Of a DNA stretch of 47,516 bases, positions 38,061 through 47,436 are shown piece by piece. The DNA comes from an uncultured Clostridium sp. (lineage in GTDB: Bacteria; Bacillota; Clostridia; Clostridiales; Clostridiaceae), in the NCBI GenBank assembly GCA_934746015.1, contig CAKVEW010000025.1:1-47516 (forward strand), written 5' to 3'. Position 1 is the stretch's first letter, and every line of letters starts with the position of its first letter. The notes beneath the pieces were generated by a model that had not been told where the DNA came from, ran no database searches, and was given only the letters and a program-made list of their open reading frames with translations. The position numbers and the translations under genes were made by a program.

Positions 38061-38574
38061 TCTGTATAACCTTTCCGACCCCATAGCAGCAAGCAGTTAA
38101 AAAACCATTTTCATCCTCCAGTAGAAGAAATCTGCACTTAGGTCTATTACAATAAATAATATTATCCTTCAGCTTAAAGCTAATATTCTTCATTGGATAA
38201 GCAAAGCCCATGCCTATAGCTTTTATATAGCTTTCCTTTAAGGTCCAATGCATAAAATAGTCTCTTTCTGGATTATTAGATTTTAAAATATTTTCTCTTT
38301 CTTCTATGGTAAAACTCTTATTAAAATTATATTTTTTATACGGTCTTATTTTCTCAACATCTATTCCAATAGGAGTTCCCGTAGAAACAGCACAATCTAC
38401 TCCACCGTGGCAGTGACTAATGTTAAAGAAAATATCTTTATTATTCTTTAGGTAAGGCTTACCCCAGGGATTTACTTCAATATCCTTTTCTGAAACCTCT
38501 ACACCGAACTGTTCTAAAATTGCATAGGTTAATAATAAAAATCCTGCGTTATGTAGGTCTTCTCTTTTTCTCAA
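38038..38574 (-). CDS. 4'-phosphopantetheinyl transferase, Sfp type, short N-terminus
   Basis: 178 aa from a TTG start. Motifs: NPWGKPYL (35-42), NISHCHGG with the conserved His, IGIDVEKI (Asp72 and Glu74 bind Mg), and WTLKESYIKAIG (110-121) with the catalytic Glu/Lys. It would attach phosphopantetheine to Ser34 of the carrier protein encoded directly upstream. Sfp proteins are usually about 220 aa; here the first 30-40 residues seem absent. The frame stays open upstream for at least 25 codons, but I found no ATG, GTG or TTG there. TTG at 38574 has GAGGTG ten bases away. Catalytic residues are intact. Confidence 0.88.
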   Translation of the reverse strand: MRKREDLHNAGFLLLTYAILEQFGVEVSEKDIEVNPWGKPYLKNNKDIFFNISHCHGGVDCAVSTGTPIGIDVEKIRPYKKYNFNKSFTIEERENILKSNNPERDYFMHWTLKESYIKAIGMGFAYPMKNISFKLKDNIIYCNRPKCRFLLLEDENGFLTACCYGVGKVIQNGKFYRI

Positions 38575-38603
38575 AGCTTCAGGAACACCTCGTAAAGAAT
38601 ATA

Positions 38604-38834
38604 TTACTCTTGTAGCTTTTTTTTCAGATATTCCTCCACATCTCTTATAGTTTCCAAATCTCTCAGGTCCCTGTCTGGAATTTCAATATCTAATATTTCT
38701 TCTAATTTTCCTATGATATTAGCAAAATCATAAGAGTTTAATTCTAAATCCTCAATAAACCTTGTTTCAGATGTGATTTTCTCCTCATCCACATCTACAA
38801 ATTCAACTATTACTTTTCTGATTGTATTAAGCAC
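38604..38834 (-). CDS. Acyl/peptidyl carrier protein
   Basis: 76 aa, four-helix carrier fold. Ser34 in DLELNSYDF is the expected phosphopantetheine site (canonical DSL replaced by NSY). The acidic helix II (IIGKLEEILDIEIPD) is typical of carriers that dock with ligases. It is a dedicated carrier, not the fatty-acid synthase ACP. It begins 8 nt before the ligase stop, so it is translationally coupled to it. Confidence 0.9.
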   Translation of the reverse strand: MLNTIRKVIVEFVDVDEEKITSETRFIEDLELNSYDFANIIGKLEEILDIEIPDRDLRDLETIRDVEEYLKKKLQE

Positions 38835-40533
38835 TTTTAAAATTCCCCCTATCGATTAATTGTCTCTTAATTTTATTAGTTGTAGTTTTTTCAAACTCCT
38901 TTTCACTGATAAATACATTGTTTATCCTTTTATATGAGGTAAGCTTTCTATTGATCACCCTAATATCTTGTTTAACCCTTCCTTTTAATATCTCTAATCC
39001 TTCCTTTGCTATTGCAGTAGGATCGAAATACACATATGCATGGATTGCGTGATCTTCTCGTTTATTGCCTAAAGAAGCAGCTACCACAGCCTCCTTAATA
39101 TATGGAATATTACTTAAAATTATTTCTTCAAGCTCTTCAGGATGTACATTTTTCCCATTAGGAAGTATTATGAGATTTTTCGCTCTTCCACTTAAATATA
39201 AAAAGTTATCTTTATCTAATCTACCTAAATCTCCTGTAATAAACCAGCCATCCTCAGTGAAGGTTGCCTTGGTGCTTTCTTCATCCTTATAGTAGCCAAG
39301 CATAACATTATCTCCCTTAACCTGGATTTCTCCATTTCCATTTTCATCAGGATTTACTATTCTAACCTTACAGCCATTCATAATATGACCAACAGACCCC
39401 AACTTCTTCCAAGCTGTGCAATTAGCTGCTACTAATGGAGCACATTCTGTTATACCATAACCATTAACAATATTAATACCTAAGTCATCAAATGCTTTTA
39501 TTAATTCATTCCTTAATGGTGCTCCTCCACAAACTATCTGCTGGAGTTTTCCACCAAATCTATCCAGTATCGGTTTGAAATACTTTTCTCTTTTATCAAA
39601 TCCGAATTTTCTGATAATATTGCTGAATTTAATTCCATATTTAAGATGTGCAATAAGACCTGTCTCCTCGGCATTTTTCCATATGAGCCTATCTATGGAT
39701 TCAAGGAACAAAGGTACCATTATGGTAAACTCTGGTTTAAATCTTTGTAGATTTTTTGTTACGTTTTTAAGACTATCATTAAAACAAACAGTCATACCAT
39801 GATATATTCCACCTAATATATGACAGGAGCATTCATAGCTATGATTAATAGGAAGAACAGACATACTTACAGCTCCAGGCTTTATAATAGTTGCAGCACC
39901 ATATACAACAGCCATAATATTCCTTTGACTTAGCATAACTCCTTTATTGGCTCCTGTCGTACCCGAAGTAAAGAGTATTTCGCTCATGGTATCCGTATTA
40001 ATTGGGGCTCCCAGATATTCTCTATTGTTGCTTGCAAGAAGTCCTCTTCCATCCTCTATCAGCTCCTGCATATCATGAAAGCCTTCTACTTCCTTCTTAG
40101 AATTCATAATTATAAAAGTCTTAAGCTTAGGACATAAAGGCTTTATAGCTTTCATACAGGAAACAAAGGTATTAGAGCATATAATAGCATCTGCATCACA
40201 TTTATTAATGAGCTTTACTATATCCTCATCAGATAGCTCCTTATCCAAAGGAATCACTACCCCTACTCCATTTATAACTGATAGATAGCTAATAACCCAA
40301 GCATAGGAGTTTTCCCCAATTACAGCTATATTTTTTCCTTCTAGACCCATTTCCATAAGTTTTGTTCCAAAGGCATTCATATCTTCTTGTAGCTGTAAAA
40401 ATGTATGCTCTGATAACTCCGTCTTTGAAACAATCTCCTTATAGGCAATTCTATCCGGGTATAAGTCTGCTGCTCTATTAACCAAGGTTCTTATATCCCT
40501 TATTTTTTCTGAATTATAAAATTTTCTTTTCAC
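38827..40533 (-). CDS. Acyl-AMP ligase/acyl-CoA synthetase (ANL superfamily)
   Basis: 568 aa. ATP-binding P-loop FTSGTTGANKG (188-198), the YGITECAP motif, the hinge GDLGRLDKDNFLYLSGRAKN, and a C-terminal catalytic lysine region (KTTTNKIKRQ). It activates a carboxylic acid as the acyl-adenylate and loads it on CoA or, by context, on the adjacent carrier protein. Overall resemblance is to long-chain fatty acyl ligases rather than amino-acid adenylation domains, so a fatty acid is the likely substrate (inference). The GTG at 40533 has GGGGGG six bases upstream. First gene of the ligase-ACP-transferase-ABC operon. Confidence 0.9.
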   Translation of the reverse strand: MKRKFYNSEKIRDIRTLVNRAADLYPDRIAYKEIVSKTELSEHTFLQLQEDMNAFGTKLMEMGLEGKNIAVIGENSYAWVISYLSVINGVGVVIPLDKELSDEDIVKLINKCDADAIICSNTFVSCMKAIKPLCPKLKTFIIMNSKKEVEGFHDMQELIEDGRGLLASNNREYLGAPINTDTMSEILFTSGTTGANKGVMLSQRNIMAVVYGAATIIKPGAVSMSVLPINHSYECSCHILGGIYHGMTVCFNDSLKNVTKNLQRFKPEFTIMVPLFLESIDRLIWKNAEETGLIAHLKYGIKFSNIIRKFGFDKREKYFKPILDRFGGKLQQIVCGGAPLRNELIKAFDDLGINIVNGYGITECAPLVAANCTAWKKLGSVGHIMNGCKVRIVNPDENGNGEIQVKGDNVMLGYYKDEESTKATFTEDGWFITGDLGRLDKDNFLYLSGRAKNLIILPNGKNVHPEELEEIILSNIPYIKEAVVAASLGNKREDHAIHAYVYFDPTAIAKEGLEILKGRVKQDIRVINRKLTSYKRINNVFISEKEFEKTTTNKIKRQLIDRGNFKSA

Positions 40534-40892
40534 TGCAATCCCCCCATATTAACAGTAACAAAATTACCTTATCAAAAAAAGAAAGGTTTAAATTAAAAAA
40601 AATGCATCTATACAGAAATATTACTACAAAAAACGATTTATTTCAACACTATAATTATTATCATTCGTTTTTTTTCGTAAATTTTATCAATTTAAAGCAT
40701 ATAAACTATAAATTTCTGACACTAATTTGATATATAGCTTTAAATATACAAACATTCAATGAATATATAAAAAATAAAGTATTCTTGATTAGAAGAAATG
40801 CTATTTAACCTAAAATGATCATATTCCTATAAGAAATTATTAAATTTATTTTTTAAAATTGTTTTATTTTCTGTCCCATTTTTAGGACAGTA
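40534..40892. other. A+T-rich upstream region of the ligase operon
   Basis: No ORF seen. It must hold the operon promoter, but several equally weak candidates exist and none is called. A short hairpin CTGTCC...GGACAG (40871-40890) precedes the IS256 remnant. Confidence 0.5.
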
Positions 40893-41223
40893 ATTAGTTT
40901 TGTGTAAATACAATACTAACTTTGATTACAATTATGAAGTGAAAATTGGGAATAATAGGCTTATTCAGAGGCTTGTGAAATATGTTATTGAAAATATATT
41001 AGAAGGCGAAATGGAAGAACATTTAGGAAGAAATAAATATGGGAGAAAAGAATCTTCATATGACTTAAAAAAGAATTATAGAAATGGTTACAATACAAAG
41101 AATTTATGAAATACTTAAAAGAAGTTTATAAGGCTACAACAGATGAATTTGCGTTAGCGAAGCTAGATAATTTAAAAGAAAAGTGGGGAGATAAATATGA
41201 AATGAGAGTATTAAACTTATAAA
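40893..41223 (+). pseudogene. IS256-family (Mutator) transposase remnant
   Basis: The first frame (40900-41109) has RLVKYVIENILEGEMEEHLG and NYRNGY, matching the IS256 N-terminus. A second frame (41106-41223) has KEVYKATTDEFALAKLD, then LKEKWGDKY, matching a segment much later in the protein. The middle, including the DDE catalytic residues, is deleted and the frames are shifted. Sequence around 40893-40912 may be the left end. It marks the right edge of the accessory region. Confidence 0.85.
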
Positions 41224-41318
41224 TTCCTTAATACTCTCATTTAATTTAAAGTCAATAGTTTTTAATTTCCTTGATGCACCACTAAAAGTTCCCTAGCTCC
41301 TTTTTATACTATACAGTT

Positions 41319-41990
41319 TTAATCCACTATTAAAATATCTTTAATTTGTTGAAATTTATTCATCACATCTTTATTAATCATTTCATTTTCTATATTTAGC
41401 TTGTCTAAAATTTTATTTACTTCTAATAGGGCTTTTTTCTTCTCTTCTACTGTCTGATTTCCACGACCTAGTTTATCACAAATAAAAAGAATAATTATAT
41501 CATTATAGCAACTACTATTAATCAATCCTGGAATATTAGAAAATGGCAAGTCATTCAATATATATATATGATGCATATGAAAACTTACTATTTCAGATAT
41601 TTTTTCAGCCTTTTCTTTATCAAAATATTTAATCAATATTTTGTAAGTGATTCCTTTACCAACCTTATCATGATTATAAGACCTATACCTACCTTTAATA
41701 AATTTAGTAGTTTCTATTTTCCCAATATCATGAAATAGTGCAGACCACATAAAGACCTCATTATTTAATGAAAACTCTTTTACCTTAGCAGCTGTATCAA
41801 TGACTAATTTAGTATGATTCCACACATTTCCCTCTGGATGAAACTTTTGGTCTTGCGGAACATTTTTTAGCTTATTTAAAATATTAAAATCACTTTCTAT
41901 AAAAATCTTTTCATTCATTAACTCTTCTATTTTCACTGAAGGCTTTTCTTCATTTATTAATATATTATTCAGTTCTTTAAATACGCTCAA
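41319..41990 (-). CDS. HD-domain hydrolase
   Basis: About 223 aa. The HD motif occurs in FMWSALFHDIGKIETTKF. An upstream His (NVWNHTKLVI) and a later HMHH give the other metal ligands, in the manner of the HD domain attached to CCA-adding enzymes. It is a metal-dependent phosphohydrolase of unknown substrate. TTG at 41990 is the likely start, since GAGGTG sits just before it; the in-frame GTG at 41999 is part of that ribosome site. Confidence 0.82.
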   Translation of the reverse strand: MSVFKELNNILINEEKPSVKIEELMNEKIFIESDFNILNKLKNVPQDQKFHPEGNVWNHTKLVIDTAAKVKEFSLNNEVFMWSALFHDIGKIETTKFIKGRYRSYNHDKVGKGITYKILIKYFDKEKAEKISEIVSFHMHHIYILNDLPFSNIPGLINSSCYNDIIILFICDKLGRGNQTVEEKKKALLEVNKILDKLNIENEMINKDVMNKFQQIKDILIVD

Positions 41991-42082
41991 ATTTATCACC
42001 TCATAAATATATTATTTCAAAAAATATAATTTTTATTTTATGTATCAAAATAAAATTATATACATAGACTATAAATATATTA

Positions 42083-42157
<75 letters not shown>

Positions 42158-42166
42158 AAAACAAAG

Positions 42167-42202
42167 AAAAGGCACTGAAAAGTTATAATATCAGTGCCTT
42201 TT
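42167..42202. terminator. Bidirectional terminator between tRNA-Cys and hslO
   Basis: A 12-bp stem (42167-42178 with 42191-42202), A-run on the left and T-run on the right. It can end both the plus-strand tRNA and the minus-strand hslO, which stops at 42208. Confidence 0.85.
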
Positions 42203-42207
42203 ATATA

Positions 42208-43092
42208 TTATTTTTGTCTTGCTCTATTTAATATTTCACCAATTTCTTCATGAGAAAATTTATATGCTGCATTACAAAAATTACATTTTATTTCTTCTTC
42301 TTTTCCTTCGTTATATATTTCTTCTAAATCTTTTTCACCTATAGATATTAATACTGATTCAACCTTTTCTCTTGTACAATTACATTTAAATTCTGGTGAT
42401 ACTTCTTCTAATATATTTAAATCCATTCCATCAAATATATATTCTAAGACTTTTTCAATGCTTCCATGCTCTAATAGCATAGTTGTTATTGATGGTATTT
42501 CTTCCAATCTATATGTAAGTAAATCAGAAAGTAATTCATCTGCATCTGGCATCATTTGTATTATAAACCCACCTGCTGTCTTAATTGTATAATCCTTATC
42601 AACTAATACTCCTAATGCAACTGCTGAAGGAGTTTGTTCAGATACTGTGAAATAATAAGCTAAATCTTCACCTATTTCTCCAGTATAAATAGGTACTTGC
42701 CCAACATAAGGATCTTTCATACCTAAGTCTTTTATAACAGTAAATTCACCGTTTGTTCCAACATAGCCACCTACATCTAACTTACCTTTAGAATTTAATG
42801 GTAAATTCCCATAAGGATTTCCTATAAATCCTTTAACTACTCCACCTTCATATGCTGTTACAGTAATACCTTTTGCTTCTCCACCACCATTTATTTTTAA
42901 TGTTATAACTTCTTTATCTGATTTTAAAGTAACACCCATTAAAGCTCCAGCAGTTAACATTCTACCTAAGGCTGCTGCAGCAACAGGTGTACATTCGTGA
43001 AGATTTGTACCTGTATTAACTAAATTTGTTGTTTCTCCTGCAATAATTCTAATCATTCCATCTTTTGCTGTAGCTCTTATAATCTTATCCAT
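42208..43092 (-). CDS. hslO: Hsp33 redox-regulated chaperone
   Basis: 294 aa, full length. The N-terminal domain runs from the [16 protein letters not shown] start through the [16 protein letters not shown] region. The C-terminal redox switch has zinc cysteines in FKCNCTRE (CxC) and [10 protein letters not shown] (CxxC). Oxidation releases zinc and turns on holdase activity during oxidative unfolding stress. The ATG at 43092 has GGAGGG upstream. It is followed by the tRNA-side terminator. Confidence 0.96.
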   Translation of the reverse strand: MDKIIRATAKDGMIRIIAGETTNLVNTGTNLHECTPVAAAALGRMLTAGALMGVTLKSDKEVITLKINGGGEAKGITVTAYEGGVVKGFIGNPYGNLPLNSKGKLDVGGYVGTNGEFTVIKDLGMKDPYVGQVPIYTGEIGEDLAYYFTVSEQTPSAVALGVLVDKDYTIKTAGGFIIQMMPDADELLSDLLTYRLEEIPSITTMLLEHGSIEKVLEYIFDGMDLNILEEVSPEFKCNCTREKVESVLISIGEKDLEEIYNEGKEEEIKCNFCNAAYKFSHEEIGEILNRARQK

Positions 43093-43120
43093 AGAAAACC
43101 CTCCATTTTTATTTATTTAT

Positions 43121-43855
43121 TTATTTTTTTACTACATATACAATTCTTTCTGTTTTATCATTAACTTGTCTTTCAGTATATCCTTCAAATTTTCCTATTA
43201 ATTTTAATCCAGCATTTTTTAATTTTGACTCTATAAATTCTTCTGTATAAGCTCGTTCTAAATGTTCTTCTTCAAATCTTTCATATAAATCTCCTCTCTT
43301 AACAAAGAAAGTCAAATACATACTTAATAAATCCTCTTCAAAAACATTTTCCCATGTATAAAAAACATCTTCTTCACTATATGTGTATATGTTGTTTCCT
43401 AAAATATTAGAAAGCTTATAATATGAATTAATATCAAAAATAAATAATCCATTATCATTTAGATGTTCTTTAACTCTTATAAAATAATCCAAAAGCTTAT
43501 CTTCTTTAATTATGTAATTAGTTGAATCTAAAGCTGAAGTTATTAAATCAAATTTTCGATTTAAACTTAATTCACTCATATCCTGACAAATAATTTTGCA
43601 TCTTACTTTTTCTTTTTTTAATTTATCGAAAGCTTCTCTGAGCATATCTTCTGATAAGTCAACAGCAAAAGATTCATTAAAACTTTTAGCCAGTCTTAAA
43701 GTTAGATTTCCTGTCCCACAAGCAATGTCTAAATAATTATTAAATGTAATTTTTTCTTTATTACATATATCAATTACCCTTGAGCACATAGAATCATAAT
43801 TTATATCTTCATAAATTAATTCATCATAAATTTCAGCAAAATCTCCATATGCCAA
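43121..43855 (-). CDS. Class I SAM-dependent methyltransferase
   Basis: 244 aa. Motif I YLDIACGTGNLTLRLA (about 43-58), the SAM-binding Asp in FAVDLSEDML, and the motif CQDMSEL. The substrate is unknown; the sequence resembles small-molecule methyltransferases of Firmicutes. The TTG at 43855 (MAYGDFAEIYDELI) is chosen because a GGGGGGG ribosome site precedes it, whereas the GTG at 43870 overlaps that site. It lies 28 nt upstream of hslO and is likely co-transcribed. Confidence 0.88.
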   Translation of the reverse strand: MAYGDFAEIYDELIYEDINYDSMCSRVIDICNKEKITFNNYLDIACGTGNLTLRLAKSFNESFAVDLSEDMLREAFDKLKKEKVRCKIICQDMSELSLNRKFDLITSALDSTNYIIKEDKLLDYFIRVKEHLNDNGLFIFDINSYYKLSNILGNNIYTYSEEDVFYTWENVFEEDLLSMYLTFFVKRGDLYERFEEEHLERAYTEEFIESKLKNAGLKLIGKFEGYTERQVNDKTERIVYVVKK

Positions 43856-43948
43856 AGTAATCCCCCCCACTTTAATACTTTTCTAAAACTATATTAAAGG
43901 TAAATTTTCCTTTAGTCAATGCTACATATAAAATGATTATAAAATTAA

Positions 43949-44200
43949 TTATTTCCTTCCTAATATTTCCTCGTTAGTTGGTATTTTAAGCATCCTTTTT
44001 CTTTTTGTCATTATACCTCCAATTCTACCTGTTTCTTCTGCAGTAAGTCCTCCCCATCCATAGGAATCAACCTTATCCTTTAATCCTAATTCTTCGGCAA
44101 TTTCGTATTTAATTTTCTCTCTTAAAATTTCTGCGTCACTAAGTTCTTTGTTTGACTTAATTTTAGACTTAATAATTTTTTTTAAAGGTGTTTTACTCAT
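43949..44200 (-). CDS. Alpha/beta-type small acid-soluble spore protein (SASP)
   Basis: 83 aa. It contains KYEIAEELGLKDKVDSYGWG, then LTAEETGRIGG, the two conserved SASP blocks, with the EIA/E-L-G site cut by the germination protease. The basic C-terminal KRKRM and overall size resemble the variant SspF/Ssp4-type SASPs of clostridia. It coats spore DNA and confers resistance. The ATG at 44200 has GGGGG upstream. Expected to be sporulation-controlled; no promoter is called. Confidence 0.88.
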   Translation of the reverse strand: MSKTPLKKIIKSKIKSNKELSDAEILREKIKYEIAEELGLKDKVDSYGWGGLTAEETGRIGGIMTKRKRMLKIPTNEEILGRK

Positions 44201-44311
44201 TACTATACCCCCTATATATGATATTTATATTTTCCCCAAAATACTTATCAATATACCTTTAAAATAATTAATCACTATCTAAGAGTAAATCTTATATATT
44301 ATAATAAAGTA

Positions 44312-44340
44312 TTGAAATTTTTGAATATTTTAACTATAGT
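44312..44340 (+). promoter_or_regulatory. Promoter of asd-dapA-dapB
   Basis: TTGAAA at 44312-44317, a 17-bp spacer, TATAGT at 44335-44340. The transcript would start near 44347. No lysine riboswitch fold was recognised before asd, and the leader is too short for one. Confidence 0.65.
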
Positions 44341-44343
44341 TAT

Positions 44344-44368
44344 TAGTAAGCATATTTTATGCTTACTA
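44344..44368 (+). promoter_or_regulatory. Hairpin at the predicted 5' end of the asd-dapAB mRNA
   Basis: A perfect 11-bp stem (44344-44354 with 44358-44368, 3-nt loop) right at the predicted transcription start and 22 nt before the asd ATG. Either an operator palindrome or a stabilising 5' stem. Confidence 0.55.
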
Positions 44369-44390
44369 TAATAAAAAGGGGGAAAAGTTT

Positions 44391-45383
44391 ATGTACAATG
44401 TTGCTATAGTTGGGGCCACTGGTAACGTAGGCAGAAAATTTTTAGAAATTCTAGAAGAAAGGAACTTTCCAATAAAAGAACTATATCTTTTTGCTTCAAA
44501 AAGGTCTGCTAGTTCAAAACTTATATTTAAGGGTAAAGAATTTGTTGTTGAAGAAACATCTGAAGAAAATATAAAAAATAAAAAATTAGATTTTGCATTA
44601 TTTTCAGCAGGTGGAGATGTAAGTTTCAAGTATTCACCAATTTTCTCTTCTTATGGTGCTGTAGTTATTGATAATTCTAGTGCTTTTAGAATGGATAAAA
44701 ATGTTCCATTAGTTGTTCCTGAAGTTAATCCAGAAGATATTAAATGGCATAATGGTATAATAGCTAATCCAAATTGTTCTACAATTCAGGCTATGCTCCC
44801 ATTAAAGGTTTTATTAGATAACTATGGAATAAAGCGAATAGTCTACTCTACTTATCAAGCTGTTTCAGGTGCAGGTATGCAAGGAATATCAGATTTAGAA
44901 AATGGTTATAAGGGCCATGCCCCTAAAAAATTTCCTTATCCTATAGCAGGAAATTGCTTGCCACATATAGATGTATTTTTAGAAAATGGTTATACAAAGG
45001 AAGAAATTAAAATGATCGAAGAAACAAAGAAAATTCTTCATAATTCTAAATTAAAAATTACAGCAACTGCTGTTAGGGTTCCTGTTTTGAATAGCCATAG
45101 TGAAAGCATTAATGTAGAACTAGAGAAACCATTTGATTTAAAAGATATTTTAAATTTATTTAATAATACAAAAGGAATAACTCTTTATGATGATATTTCT
45201 GAAAGTAAATATCCTACTCCACTACTTGTCAGTGGTAAGGATGATGTTTTCCTAGGTCGTATTAGAAGGGACTATAGCTTAGATAATGGGTTAAACCTAT
45301 GGGTAGTTGCAGATAATATTAGAAAAGGAGCTGCTTTAAATGCAGTTCAAATAGCTGAACTATTAATAGGGAGTGATAATTAA
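44391..45383 (+). CDS. asd: Aspartate-semialdehyde dehydrogenase
   Basis: 330 aa. NADP motif [14 protein letters not shown] (8-21) and the catalytic cysteine in NPNCSTIQ (about residue 128). It reduces aspartyl phosphate to aspartate semialdehyde, the branch point to DAP/lysine and threonine/methionine. The ATG at 44391 is preceded by GGGGG. Its stop overlaps the dapA start (TAATG), so expression is coupled. Confidence 0.96.
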   Translation: MYNVAIVGATGNVGRKFLEILEERNFPIKELYLFASKRSASSKLIFKGKEFVVEETSEENIKNKKLDFALFSAGGDVSFKYSPIFSSYGAVVIDNSSAFRMDKNVPLVVPEVNPEDIKWHNGIIANPNCSTIQAMLPLKVLLDNYGIKRIVYSTYQAVSGAGMQGISDLENGYKGHAPKKFPYPIAGNCLPHIDVFLENGYTKEEIKMIEETKKILHNSKLKITATAVRVPVLNSHSESINVELEKPFDLKDILNLFNNTKGITLYDDISESKYPTPLLVSGKDDVFLGRIRRDYSLDNGLNLWVVADNIRKGAALNAVQIAELLIGSDN

Positions 45384-46264
45384 TGGCAATTTTCAAAGGC
45401 TCAGCAGTAGCCATCATAACGCCTTTTAATTCAAATAACAAAGTTAATTATGAAAAATTAAAAGAACTAATAGAATGGCAAATTGAAGAAAAAACTGATG
45501 CTATTGTAATTTGTGGTACTACTGGTGAAGCAAGTACTATGAGTAAAGAAGAAAAAGAAAAAACTATTAAGTTTACTGTTGATATAGTTAATAAAAGGAT
45601 CCCTGTTATAGCTGGTACTGGTAGTAATAACACTGAAGCATCTATTGAAATGAGTAAATATGCTGAATCAGTTGGTGTAGATGGATTATTATTAATAACA
45701 CCATACTACAATAAAACTAATTCTAAAGGCTTATTTAAGCATTATGAAGCAATTAATAATGAAGTTAGCACACCTATAATATTATATAATGTACCAAGCA
45801 GAACAGGTGTTAATATAAGTCCTAATGACTTGCTAGAATTAAGTAAGTTAAAGAATATTGTTGCTATTAAGGAAGCCAGTGGTAATATAAGTCAAATAGC
45901 AGAAATGAAGGCTTTATGTAAAGATACTATAGATATCTACTCAGGTAATGATGATCAAATAATACCTATACTATCCTTAGGAGGCATAGGAGTAATATCT
46001 GTACTTGCTAATATATCTCCAAAAAACGTCCATGATATGGCATATAATTATTTAAATGGTGATTTAAATAAAGCACTAAAGCTTCAACTAGACACTATAA
46101 ACTTAATTAAAATGCTATTTATAGAAACTAATCCAATTCCAGTTAAAACATCTTTAAACCTTATGGGTAGAGATGTAGGTAGCTTTAGGTTACCTTTATA
46201 TGAAATGGATAATAATAATCGTACCTTACTAAAGGAAACTTTAAAAAAATATGATTTAATTTAA
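45383..46264 (+). CDS. dapA: 4-hydroxy-tetrahydrodipicolinate synthase
   Basis: 293 aa TIM barrel. [11 protein letters not shown] (about 43-53) holds the Thr pair, YNVPSRTG the catalytic Tyr, and VAIKEASGN the Schiff-base lysine. It condenses aspartate semialdehyde with pyruvate, the first step of DAP synthesis for peptidoglycan, lysine and spore dipicolinate. It is the middle gene of the operon. Confidence 0.97.
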   Translation: MAIFKGSAVAIITPFNSNNKVNYEKLKELIEWQIEEKTDAIVICGTTGEASTMSKEEKEKTIKFTVDIVNKRIPVIAGTGSNNTEASIEMSKYAESVGVDGLLLITPYYNKTNSKGLFKHYEAINNEVSTPIILYNVPSRTGVNISPNDLLELSKLKNIVAIKEASGNISQIAEMKALCKDTIDIYSGNDDQIIPILSLGGIGVISVLANISPKNVHDMAYNYLNGDLNKALKLQLDTINLIKMLFIETNPIPVKTSLNLMGRDVGSFRLPLYEMDNNNRTLLKETLKKYDLI

Positions 46265-46273
46265 GGAGGAACT

Positions 46274-47032
46274 ATGGTAAAAATATTATTAAATGGTTGT
46301 TGTGGAAAAATGGGTCAAATAATAGTAGAGTCATCCAAGAGTTTCCCTGATATAGAAATAGTGGCTGGAATAGATAAATATCCTACTGCCAAAAATGATT
46401 TTAAAATATTTAATAATGTAAATGAAGTGGATATAGATTATGATGTATTAATAGATTTTTCAAGGCCTGAAGCATTAAAAGATTTACTTAATTTATCAAT
46501 AAAGAAAAATAAACCTATTATTTTATGCTCAACAGGATATAACGAAAATGATTTAAAATTGATTTCAGAAAAAAGTAATATAATACCAATTTTCAAATCA
46601 GCCAATATGTCTCTAGGTATTAATTTAATAAATTCTTTACTAAAAAAAATAACTCCAATTTTATATGGAAACTACGACATAGAAATTATAGAAAAACATC
46701 ATAACCAAAAAGTAGATTCTCCTAGTGGTACAGCTCTTTTATTAGCTGATACAATAAAAGAATCGCTATCAGATGAAATTAAATATGTTTATGGTAGAAA
46801 TGGTATTTCTAAAAGAGAAGAAAATGAAATTGGAATTCATGCTGTTAGAGGTGGTTCCATAGTTGGTGATCATGATATCATATTTGCTGGTTCTGGTGAA
46901 GTTATTGAACTAAGTCACAAAGCTTTATCAAGAGAAGTATTTGCTGTGGGTGCCTTAAAAGCTGCAGAATATATGTGTGATACAATATTGCCAAGACTTT
47001 ATAATATGGAAGATGTAATAGGTATTAGATAA
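46274..47032 (+). CDS. dapB: 4-hydroxy-tetrahydrodipicolinate reductase
   Basis: 252 aa. NAD(P) motif [10 protein letters not shown] (8-17), the [20 protein letters not shown] block with the catalytic His pair and Lys, and [16 protein letters not shown]. It reduces the DapA product in DAP synthesis. AGGAGG precedes the ATG, 9 nt after dapA. Other dap genes are not in the window. Confidence 0.97.
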   Translation: MVKILLNGCCGKMGQIIVESSKSFPDIEIVAGIDKYPTAKNDFKIFNNVNEVDIDYDVLIDFSRPEALKDLLNLSIKKNKPIILCSTGYNENDLKLISEKSNIIPIFKSANMSLGINLINSLLKKITPILYGNYDIEIIEKHHNQKVDSPSGTALLLADTIKESLSDEIKYVYGRNGISKREENEIGIHAVRGGSIVGDHDIIFAGSGEVIELSHKALSREVFAVGALKAAEYMCDTILPRLYNMEDVIGIR

Positions 47033-47066
47033 GAAGGAGCTGTATCAGCAGCTACTTTATTAAAAA
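47031..47066 (+). terminator. Weak hairpin after dapB
   Basis: Stem AGCTG/CAGCT (47038-47042 with 47049-47053), extended with mismatches and followed by T-rich sequence. Probably the first dapB terminator. Confidence 0.5.
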
Positions 47067-47120
47067 TCTAGAATTATTGATATAATTCTACAGGGATTAC
47101 TGATAATATATATTTTTTTA

Positions 47121-47152
47121 GAAACTCCTAAGGGAGTTTCTTCTTTTATTTT
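47121..47152 (+). terminator. Terminator downstream of dapB
   Basis: A perfect 8-bp stem GAAACTCC/GGAGTTTC (47121-47140, 4-nt loop), then a T-rich tail. Confidence 0.8.
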
Positions 47153-47270
47153 ACATTTTTCATTATTCATTTTACATTGTGCCACAGAACCTTCTTAATG
47201 TATCTATTTCCAGTTTAATTTTAAAATAAGGTGGGAAAATATAATATAATAAATTTAAGGAGGATTAGAA

Positions 47271-47435
47271 ATGCCTAAAGATAGTCAACCTGATAATAAA
47301 AAAGCAAGAATGGAAAAATGTAATTATCAAACACCAATAACAGAAGAAGGCCATAATCATAATCCAAATGCAAAACATAAATCTATAAAAAGAGATGGCT
47401 TCTCTAGTGGAAATTTCAATAGATTTGGAAATTAA
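47271..47435 (+). CDS. Small hydrophilic protein of unknown function
   Basis: Not recognised. 54 aa, starting at an ATG with a near-perfect AAGGAGG (47258-47264), which is the main reason to believe it. Rich in Lys, Asn, His, Asp, with one Cys (C17) and a segment GHNHNPNAKHK (27-37). No membrane helix or signal peptide. A -10-like TATAAT lies upstream at about 47244. It follows the dapB terminators, so it is an independent unit. Confidence 0.65.
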   Translation: MPKDSQPDNKKARMEKCNYQTPITEEGHNHNPNAKHKSIKRDGFSSGNFNRFGN

Positions 47436-47436
47436 A

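Noticed and set aside
44201..44390. Possible lysine riboswitch before asd
   Set aside because: The predicted promoter leaves only about 45 nt of leader and no conserved L-box elements were seen; only a simple hairpin is present.
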